A stretch of DNA of 64,000 nucleotides from Symbiodinium natans (taxonomy: Eukaryota; Sar; Dinophyceae; Suessiales; Symbiodiniaceae): positions 431,001-495,000 of the forward strand of contig CAJNDS010001247.1 of NCBI GenBank assembly GCA_905221605.1, written 5' to 3'. Positions 55,206 to 62,689 of this stretch are shown here, in pieces. The notes under the pieces are model-generated. The model made no database searches and was not told where the DNA came from. It saw only the letters and a program-made list of their open reading frames with translations. Positions within the stretch are counted from its first letter, which is position 1; every line of letters begins with the position of its first letter. The position numbers were made by a program, and so were the translations under genes.

Positions 55206-55601
55206 TGGAGGGGCTTAGAGGGGCTTAGAGGGGGTTTAGGGTTTAGGGTTTAGGGTTTAGGGTTTAGGGTTTAGGGTGTAGTGAAAGGGGCTATCAGCGT
55301 TTCAATAAAGGCTAAGGGGCTTAGTAGGGTTGAATCGTGTGTATATGGGGCTTTGGTGGGTTTGAGGCTTTGGCTATGCTCCGTCTGTATCGGCCCGACC
55401 CTAGCCGCAGGTTTCCAACATAACCAAGCTCGCTGACCGCAAAACCCATAAACGGGCCCCCAAGAAAACCTTTTAGCCTCAAACCCTAAGCCCTAAACCC
55501 TAAACCCCAGACCTTAAACCCCAAACCCTAAACCCTAAACCCTAAACCCTAAACCCTAAATCCCAACCCGACCCTCAAGCCATCCCTTTCCCAGGCCCCC
55601 T

Positions 55602-56486
55602 TCAGAGGCCCCGACGCAGGTCCTGGTAGAGCTTCCGGAAGCAGGTGAAGGACTCGTAGACCATGCGCAGACCTCGGGATGCCATCAGTACTCCATGCTT
55701 TTTTAGGGTTTAGGGTCTATTTAGGGTTTAGGGCTTAGGGCTTAGGGTTTAGGGTTTAGGGTTAGGGTTTAGGGTTTACGGTTAAGGGTCTAGCGAGTCT
55801 AGCGTTTAGGGTTTGGGGTTTAGGGTTTAGGGTCCATACCTCGAAGAGGACCTTTCGAAGCGGTCTTGAAGGGCCTTCAGGAACGCTGAAACTCAAAAAC
55901 CAAGCCAAAACACCCCCCCCCCCCCCCCCCCCCCGAGGCGCTAAGCCCTAAGCCCTAAGCCCTAATCCCTAAGCCCTAAGACCTAAACCCTAGCCCTAAA
56001 CCCTAAACCCTAAACCCTAAACCCTAAACCCTAAACCCTAAACCCTAAACACCTTCAGTGAGGCCCTGGCTGGTGACCTCAATCTCCTGCACTTCCCCCT
56101 CGAGGTACATCTGCACCTGGTAGGGCTTAGGGCTTAGGCCCGAAACCGCCTTTTTCATGAATGATCATGCGTTTTGGAAGTTCGTTGATGCTCTTTTCTG
56201 GTGTGCGTGTATGTGTGGGTGGTGTGCTTGCAGTTGCTTGTCTCAATGCGCCCCAGCACTGCGAACTTCCAGATGTTACCCTAGAAATGACCTAAACACT
56301 ACCACGATTGAGCCCGAAACCCTAACCCTAAACCCTAAACCCTAAACCCTAAACCCTAAACCCTAAGCCCTAAACCCTAAACCCTAAACCCTAAACCCTA
56401 AACCCTAAATCCTAAACCCACCCAAAAGCCTACGACCTGCCCCGCACCTTGGCTTCGAGCTCCTTCTGCTCGTCTGGGGAGTACTC
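55602..56486 (-). CDS. Unknown protein, 3' end, four exons
   Basis: Exons (minus): 56486-56448 (acceptor CATCACAG|G, donor GCCAAG|GTGCGG), 56116-56053 (acceptor CCTACCAG|GTG, donor GAAG|GTGTTTAGG), 55885-55839 (acceptor GAGTTTCAG|CG) and 55697-55602 ending TGA. Phases match: 0/0, 1/2, 0/0. The product reads SPDEQKELEAK, VQMYLEGEVQEIEVTSQGLT, AFLKALQDRFERSSS, then MVYESFTCFRKLYQDLRRGL at the C terminus. The second intron is GT-AG and contains a CCCTAAA array plus a C20 run. The third (55698-55838) is a telomere-type tract bordered by ATGGA (minus) on both sides; it needs a non-canonical donor (TA) with an AG acceptor. No family recognised. 5' exons not found. Confidence 0.72.
55698..55838 (+). 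repeat. Telomere-type tract separating two exons (TCCAT duplication)
   Basis: TCCAT at 55692-55696 and 55833-55837 flanks a TTTAGGG-rich tract. Removing it restores the frame between the last two exons of the 55.6-56.5 kb gene. Confidence 0.65.
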
Positions 56487-56582
56487 CTGTGATGACGGGG
56501 GGCTTACGGGGTTTAGGGTTTAGGGTTTAGGGTTTAGGGTTTAGGGTTTAGGGTTCAGGGTTCAGGGTTTAGGGCTACCTAG

Positions 56583-56677
56583 TTCATTTTTGGCATAGTA
56601 TTAAAGATGTAAACTTCTCTTCCTTGTTGAGTTTAAGTACCCTTAACAATGTAAAATGTTACCCCACTATGACAAAG
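56583..56677. mobile_element. Family J element (J2)
   Basis: GTTTAAGTACCCTTAA ... ACCCCACTATGACAAAG as in J3; left end degraded. Confidence 0.6.
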
Positions 56678-57946
56678 GTTTCGGCCTTAGGGTCGGGGTG
56701 GCTTGGGGTCTAAGAGGCTCCAAGCCATTGTTTGGGGGTGTAAGGTCGACGGCATAGCCTCTTGTGCCAAACTCCTGGGCCGTGAAACTTAACCCTACAT
56801 AGAGTTGAGCAAACCATGAAGATACCAGCGGTTCAGGTCGAGTTCCCACTGTTAAGATCCTTAATCCTATCCCGAAGCCCTAAACCCTAAACCCTTAACC
56901 CCAAACGGGGGGTACCCGACTCCAGGAAAGTGCAACCCACCCCACCCCCTCACCCACCACCGCTACTCCCACCTCCCCGCACAATTATTACTCTTATTAT
57001 TCCTTTTGTTTCTATTAGTATTCGGCTTATTATTATTACGATCTTTATTACCATGATTATCGTTACTATTATGACTATTACTATCATTATTGTTCTCACC
57101 TCCCCCCCCCCCCCCCCACAGTAGCCCTGACGTCGGTGGTTTGTGGCTGGGGGTGGCGGCCTTAGCCGGAGGCTCTTCAAAATTTGGGTTCAGACAACTA
57201 TCCACAGGAGCTGTTAAGGGGAGTCTCCGAAACTTTGTGTCCCCTTGGTGGGTATTCCTGCAATGTAGGTTACAAGAGTTTTTAGGGGTATATCGTTGGG
57301 GGACCCATGTCTAGGCTACACCTTAACCCCAACACGCTCAACCCTCCACCATAAGCCATCCCTGAACCCTATGCCCTAAACCCTAAACCCTAAACCCTAA
57401 ACTCTAAGCCCTAAACCCTAATTCCTCAGCCACAGCAACACGTCCTCGTACTGCACCCGACTTCTACCGGCCAAGGTGTCATGCATAGCCAGCTCCTGAC
57501 ATGCAGGGCTTACAGGACTGGGAGTTGTATTTTATGTATGTTTTTTTTGTTATTTTCTTATTATTTATGTGTATATATATATATATATGTTTTTGTGTTT
57601 TTTTTTTTTTGGGGGGGGGGTGAGGGTTGCGTAGGGGAGCTTTGGGAGCTTAGTTCTTGGGGGATTTAGGACTTGGGTTTTACGAGTTAGGGTTGAGGGC
57701 TTAGGGTTTGGCATTACGTACTCAGGACTTCGGACTCCATTCGGGACAAGAGAAGCAAAGGTGTTCGGTGGTGGTTGATTCTCCTAAACCCTAAACCCTA
57801 AACCCTAAACCCTAAACCCTAAACCCTAAACCCTAAACCCTAAACCCTAAACCCTAAACCAACTGGCAGCACTCTTTCCTTTTTCACCTGAGTCAGATCT
57901 TCATCATCCCTGAGTGTGAGATTTTCACACCCATTGGATCTATCAG

Positions 57947-58166
57947 GGTTCCCCCTTATACTAACAGTCCATAATAGGGATTGTACTTGGCTACACTCAG
58001 AAGGGTAACTAAAAAACAAAATTTTAGCTGCCTTATTAAGAAACCCAATAAACCCACAAAGGCTAAGGATCTAAAGTTACAGTAAAGTACCACAAAGTCT
58101 GTAGTAGGGGAAGCTATAAGCCCTATCAAGGACTGTTAGTATAACTATAAGGGGAAACATCCCAAC
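57947..58166. mobile_element. Family D element (D4) with nested E5
   Basis: Ends GGTTCCCCCTTATACTAACA and TGTTAGTATAACTATAAGGG; the middle is interrupted by E5 (57986-58097) with GTA repeated on both sides. Confidence 0.8.
57986..58097 (+). mobile_element. Family E element (E5) nested in D4
   Basis: CTTGGCTACACTCAGAAGGG ... GTACCACAAAG. Confidence 0.85.
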
Positions 58167-58185
58167 CAGGTAGCCCTAATGATGT

Positions 58186-58328
58186 GGCCCCGCTGGATAT
58201 GGCCAGTTGCGGCGCACAAAATGCTCGATGGAGTTTCGAGCCATCACCGCGCGACCTTGCAACAAATTCTCTCTTACACAGGGGTTTAAAAGAGACTCGT
58301 GCATAGCATGGCTGCCTACGCTCACGCT
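58186..58328 (-). CDS. Candidate coding exon
   Basis: Minus frame HAMHESLLNPCVRENLLQGR, then MARNSIEHFVRRNWPYPAGP and a stop. Better coding character than the longer overlapping frame. D4 follows directly downstream. Confidence 0.5.
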
Positions 58329-58559
58329 TTACACGGGCGATTCTCAAATTCATGGTCCTCTCCGAAACACGAAACCCTAAACCTCTAAACCCCCAAACCC
58401 CTAAGCCCGAACCTTCAAACTCTAAACCCCCAATGAAGCCCTTTCAAGCGACCACCGAATTTCGAGAAACTCCCCCCATGAGGGCCGGCGGCCGTGCATT
58501 CAGACTCCCATGAGTTCCCTGAATGCAGGCGGAAAAAGTCGAAACTCAAGGCCTCAAGG

Positions 58560-58616
58560 CGAGGCCCTTAACCCTAAACCCTAAACCCTAAACCCTAAAC
58601 CCTACACCCACGAGGC
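58560..58616. repeat. Telomere-type tract with CGAGGC flanking duplication
   Basis: CGAGGC at 58560-58565 and 58611-58616 around a CCCTAAA tract, just downstream of the six-exon gene. Confidence 0.55.
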
Positions 58617-58624
58617 AGGTGCGC

Positions 58625-60639
58625 TCAGTTCAGGTCCACGGTATGTGAGATGAGGGCGTTGTGAGCCTGCTTCTTAACATCCTGAACCTGTTCTGCCACG
58701 TGCTCCCGGATGTAGCCGTAGCTACACCTTGGTTGCTGAGTTCATAAGCCCCCCAAAAAATGCACACGTTCAGTTCTGTAGGGATTATAGTATCCCGAAA
58801 AGTGTAAAGTCTACTCATTCAGCTACTAAGACACCAAGCAAGTGCTCCGCCCACGCCCTGGACCCCATCAAAAAGACCAGTGACTGTGGCAGCGATTCTT
58901 GAGGTGCAGGCATAAGGGACGAGCGTGGTCGATCCGCAGCCACTTGCTGCACCGGAGAGGTATGTGGCAATCTGCCCGAGGTCTGCAAGAAGTGAGCCAA
59001 TGTGTTCTGTGCACACATAGCGCTGGTAGTTCGTGGGGAACTTGGGGCACTTTCCTGGCTCTGTAGCAAGGCTGTTCAGCTCGAAGCTCGCCTTGGCGAG
59101 GTAGATCATTGCCTGCCCGATGTTGTTGAGGCATGCTGCTAGAACTTCGGGCTTGCGATCCGGATTCACCGGCTTTGAGTACGGAATCTCACCGGATGTG
59201 GGGTCTGCACACTGGATCGCAATGTCACTCAAGGCTGCAGCAGACTTCGTAAGCCCGGAAGTCAGCACGCTGATGCTCATACTGCACCTTGAGGGATAGT
59301 TGGAACCCTTCGGGATGTTATTGGGAGACGGGCAGGTGGTGACCGTGTCGGAGACGTACTGGCTAACCGCCAGGAAGCTCGAGACAATGCCGTTGATCTG
59401 TCCGGCGCAGGTCATGCGCGCTTCTTCAACGCTCGCACCCGCAACGGAGGCCTGCGGAACGTTGAAAGCCAAGCGCCGCTTGCTGGCCCTACCGGCCTTT
59501 CCTGGTTCATAGTTGGGATAGTAATAAAAATTTTAAAATTTTATTCTTATTGAGTTTAAGTACCCTTAAAAATGTAAAATGTTATCCCACTATGACAAAG
59601 TCTCTGGGAAGCTCGCCCAGGCGACGATTACCGGTCCGTACCCTCTCAGCCCCTTTCTCTGGGCTCTCTGGTGCAGCCGGTGTGGGGAGGTTGCAGACGT
59701 GGATTGCAGCCTCTAAGGACAGCAAAGCAGACATGAACTTCAGAGAGGCGAGCACGGCGTCGCACATGCAGCTGCTCACTCGAATGAACATGTCCTTGCT
59801 GGTCTCTTCGGTAATCGTCAGCGTGCCATGCTGCCAGCTGAATGTCTTCTTGAAGCCCAAGTTACGTGCGATCATCTCCGTCTCCTTCTGCCTCTGGAAT
59901 AGGGGCCCAAGGGGCGGCAGCGCTACGACATCAATGCCGTGACGCTTCATCTCGGCGTCTGTGAGATTGCTCAAAAGCCTCACCTTCTGGAACAAAGCCA
60001 CCTTCTTCCTTACTGCTGGGTAAGTAGGCAATGAGGGAATGGGGTACCCTATAGACTCCCTTTAAGGGTAGACTATAGGGGGAATATACGGTACCCCATT
60101 CCCCTCAGTCCCTACTAACCAACTGCAAGCTTCATGATCTCAGCCTGGTCCTGGAATGAGATGCCCTCCGCCGGCCAGAAACGCCAGCCTGCCACGCCGG
60201 CTCCAAGCACCTTACTGTGGGTTTCTGGGGAAGGAGAGGGAATGGGGTAACCCTATATCCCCCTATATGTATACCCTTTAAGGGATTCTATGGGGCACCC
60301 TCAACCCTAAACCCTATATCCCCCGATATGTATACCCTTTGACCTGGACTAACCAACAGTAAGGCACGAGGAGTGTCAGGGCAGGCGCCAAGACTTTCGG
60401 CCCTCGCCACTGGGTCGTGGGTCGGACCGACTCGGTGATTTCCACCAGGAGCCTGGGGTTTAGGGTTTAGGGTTTAGGGTTTATACGGTTTAGGGTTTAG
60501 GGTTTAGGGTTTCGGGCCTGGCGTCTTCCAGAGGCTCGGAGGCCATGGGCGCGCGCTGCTCGGCCAGCCGAGGACCCAGAGCACCCCCCCCCCCTGCCCC
60601 GCCCCCCGGCGAAGGGGGGTTGGCATAGTAGTCGACCAT
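58625..60639 (-). CDS. Unknown protein, six-exon model, 495 aa
   Basis: Exons (minus): 60639-60518, 60452-60357, 60214-60123, 60012-59605, 59501-58835, 58727-58625 (TGA). Sum 1488 nt, no internal stop. ATG at 60639 begins MVDYYANPPSPGGG. Exon 4 has VRKKVALFQKVRLLSNLTDA, weakly like the start of a cyclic-nucleotide-binding domain, but no full domain follows. Exon 5 is a Cys-patterned segment (AFNVPQASVAGASVEEARMT; spaced C residues; Ala/Ser/Gly-rich helices) of a type I recall in Symbiodiniaceae secreted proteins. The end is VQDVKKQAHNALISHTVDLN. All five introns are repeats: intron 1 a telomere tract (GC-AG), introns 2 and 3 family I elements, intron 4 family J (possible GA-AG), intron 5 family H (GT-AG). 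Introns 2 and 3 require unusual donors. The junction between exons 4 and 5 could instead be two genes. Confidence 0.75.
58728..58834 (-). mobile_element. Family H element acting as intron 5 (H1)
   Basis: 107 nt, donor GCTTG|GTGTCTTAG, acceptor CAACCAAG|GTGTAGC. GGTGT is repeated on both sides like a 5-bp target duplication, and supplies the donor GT. Inverted segments CTTAGTAGCTGA / CTCAGCAACCAAG; a second copy is H2. Confidence 0.8.
59502..59604 (-). mobile_element. Family J element acting as intron 4 (J3)
   Basis: Inverted ends TTTGTCATAGTGGGATA / TATCCCAACTATGAACC. With donor CCCA|GAGACTTTG and acceptor AACCAG|GAAAG (GA-AG, 103 nt) the flanking frames join. Confidence 0.7.
60013..60122 (-). 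mobile_element. Family I element acting as intron 3 (I-a)
   Basis: Inverted arms GAGGGAATGGGGTACC / GGTACCCCATTCCCCTC, flanked by GCAG on both sides (minus). Removal of element plus one GCAG joins KLA to VRKK. Confidence 0.68.
60215..60356 (-). mobile_element. Family I element acting as intron 2 (I-b)
   Basis: Starts TTGGTTAGTCC as I-a does (TTGGTTAGTAGG), contains a short CCCTAAA segment, ends CCCACAG. Removal joins PYC to KVLGAG. Confidence 0.65.
60453..60517 (-). repeat. Telomere tract acting as intron 1 (GC-AG)
   Basis: 65 nt of CCCTAAA units (minus) between GACGCCAG|GCCCG and ACCCCAG|GCTCC. CCAGGC occurs at both edges (plus: GCCTGG at 60451-60456 and 60516-60521). Excision joins EDA to RLLVEITE in frame. 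Confidence 0.78.
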
Positions 60640-60719
60640 ATTACCAGGTTAGGGTTTAGGGTTTAGGGTTTAGGGTTTAGGGTTTAGGGTTTAGGGTTTA
60701 GGGTTTTAGGGTTTAGGGT

Positions 60720-61054
60720 TTAGGGTTCTATGGGGCTTGCTTTATGCAAATGAAGGGTCATTCCAGGTCCTCCGGCGCGAGATGCCAAGCTAAGCTGGAT
60801 GCCGCCCCCCAGAGTGGAGGCTTGAACCACAGTTACTTGGTTGCTGAGTTCATAAGCCCCCCCCCCCCCCCAAAAAAAGAAGTGTACACTTTCAGTTAAA
60901 TAGGGGATTATGGTATCCCAAAAAGTGTAAAGTGTACTCACTCAGCTACTAAGGTTATGTGCGCACAGTTCGTGACATGGATTGCGGCGGGTAAGGGCTC
61001 TGTACATCTCAAAGCCGACTTTGTTGTTGAGCGGTCACTAAAGATACTTCCACG
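60720..61054 (-). CDS. Unknown protein fragment, two exons around H2
   Basis: Exon A 61054-60954 (SALRCTEPLPAAIHVTNCAH) and exon B 60831-60720 (ITVVQASTLGGGIQLSLASR, GGPGMTLHLHKASP). Removing H2 (60832-60953) gives 71 codons in one frame, ending at a TAA inside the next telomere tract, so the true 3' end may be spliced onward. Relation to the gene downstream is unknown; no AG acceptor is visible right before its ATG. Confidence 0.55.
60832..60953 (-). mobile_element. Family H element (H2)
   Basis: CTTAGTAGCTGAGTGAGTAC ... CTCAGCAACCAAG as H1, with TAAC repeated at both edges; contains a C15 run. Confidence 0.75.
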
Positions 61055-61206
61055 CTATAGATCATGCAGAAAAAGATACTGACACAAGTACGTCAGGAGG
61101 ATTGGAACAAGCTTTGGTTCATGGCCCAAAGCTACAACTGGTTCAGATGCCAGCGCCGTGCTCCGGCCATTTTTCTGCAAACGAGTTGACCTGAGTCATC
61201 CTGACA

Positions 61207-62095
61207 CTACGACATAGCAACGATCATGATGACACGCATTTGGACCTTCCGGGCGTCTGGACTGTACGCCATGGTGAGCACGTCCCCCAAACCGGGGGGC
61301 CCGCTTAGGCCGGCCGTGCCCTGCGACACGAAGACCAGGTACTTCTTGTTGGGATGATACGCCACCTCATAGGCAGAGCGACCGGTCTCGTGCCAAGCTT
61401 GCTCGCAGGCCGCCTGAATCTTCACCTCAAAAGGCCCAACGCTGATTTTTTGCGGCAGGAAGATGAGGTATTTTCACCACTAAGTTTGATTGGAAATTCG
61501 ATGGAGGAGTTGTTTATGCAAGCAAAGTTGGCTCAAAAAAGCGGCAAACTCAGCTGGTTTCATGTCTTCTCTCCTACCTTCATGGGCCTGACTCTGCCAA
61601 GGGTTTAGGGTTTAGGGTCTAGGGTTTAGGGTTTAGGGTTTAGGGACTCTGCCAAGATTCCGCCATAGAGCCGGTGCTGTCATCCCACAGCGAGGACAAG
61701 GAGTCCTCCAGCCAGCTGGTGCCCTTGTCTCGGAAATGCTGCGGCACGTCACCGTAGACAGTGAACTTTGGTTGTCCTGAAACCCTAAACCCTAAACCTT
61801 AAATCCTGGAGCATTGGCTGAAGAGGGAACAGAAAAGTTGTTGATGATTGGCATGGGACTCCCAAGAACTGAGAGTATAGGCGTCTATATTCATAATACC
61901 TTCTTCTACTTCTTGTTCTACTTCTTATTCTTTTTTCTGAAAGCCACTTTGTGCCGACCATAACCTGCCACACCCTGCCACATCCCCTTCCCGGTGTCCT
62001 TCCATGGCCCCTTCGCCTTCCTCAAGCTTTTCCTTTTCCCTTACGGCATAGCAAGGGCTTACCACAGCGATCAAACAGACCAGGTAGAATCGCAT
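61207..62095 (-). CDS. Secreted-protein gene, partly decayed or alternatively spliced
   Basis: ATG at 62095 opens MRFYLVCLIAVVSPCYAVRE, a convincing signal peptide, then an acidic stretch (KEKLEEGEGAMEGH). After an unresolved intron, 61876-61483 reads PIINNFSVPSSANAPG, KFTVYGDVPQHFRDKGTSWL, EDSLSSLWDDSTGSMAESWQ and KPAEFAAFLSQLCLHKQLLH, provided two short telomere tracts (61777-61805 and 61602-61645) are removed. TAG and TGA codons then occur at 61474-61482, yet the same frame continues with YLIFLPQKISVGPFEVKIQA and EVAYHPNKKYLVFVSQGTAG to a stop at 61207. Could be a pseudogene, two genes, or an unrecognised intron. Family unknown. Confidence 0.6.
61591..61656 (+). repeat. Telomere-type tract with 11-bp flanking duplication
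   Basis: ACTCTGCCAAG at 61591-61601 and 61646-61656 around 44 bp of TTTAGGG units. The tract plus one copy is 55 bp, so it shifts the coding frame; excision restores it. Confidence 0.85.
61777..61805 (-). repeat. 29-bp telomere-type insert with TCCTG duplication
   Basis: TCCTG at 61775-61779 and 61804-61808. On the minus strand it reads CCAG|GATTTAAGG...TTTCAG|GAC, a GA-AG pair only 29 nt apart. Confidence 0.65.
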
Positions 62096-62558
62096 GGCGC
62101 CAAAATGGAGAGGAAGCGGATTGCGCAAACTGCTCGGCTTGAACCACAGCATTGTGTTTTTGTTGGACATCTGAGGTTTTTGAATTCCTATATTGCGGAA
62201 GACATGATCAAGCAAACTCGGCTCTGGAATTAAGACCCGAAGCCCCCGAAATCCCTAAAAGCCCGAAACAACCTCAACCCCCCCACTCCCTAGCCCCCTA
62301 GCCCCCTAAACCCTAAACCCTAAACCCTAAAACCCTAAACAACAAACCCCCAAAACCCTAAACCCCGAAACCCTGCAAAGCTCCGGAGACCTAAAACCTG
62401 CTGGCCCTTAGTTAGGGAATGAGGGAATGAGGTGCCCAAGATCATCTCTTAAAGGTTTAGGGTTTAGGGTTAGGGTTTAGGGTTTAGGGTTTAGGGTTTA
62501 GGGTTTAGGGTTTAGGGTTTAGGGTTTAGGGTTTAGGGTTTAGGGTTTAGGGTGTATA

Positions 62559-62680
62559 CTTGGAGGTTCATAGGTACTGAAAACCCCAATCATAAGTCTA
62601 CGCATAACCTACCTAGAGGACTTAGGGGCTTTGTAAGTACAGCTTTCATTTAGGGTTATAAGTGCCCATGAACCTCCAAG
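62559..62680. mobile_element. Family C TIR element (C6)
   Basis: CTTGGAGGTTCATAGG / CCATGAACCTCCAAG, TA both sides; abuts a TTTAGGG array. Confidence 0.82.
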
Positions 62681-62689
62681 TATGAAGCA

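Noticed and set aside
56930-57205. Ile/Thr-rich hydrophobic frame (membrane protein)
   Set aside because: Derived from an ATT-type low-complexity stretch next to C/G runs; no start or splice context.
60117-60228. Plus-strand intron reading (GTAAGT ... CTACTAACC) for family I
   Set aside because: The plus strand shows splice-like signals, but the flanking exons read convincingly only on minus, so the signals are probably a by-product of the inverted repeat.
61951-62233. Plus-strand frames over the signal-peptide exon
   Set aside because: The minus strand gives a clear signal peptide from an ATG; the plus frames are its complement.
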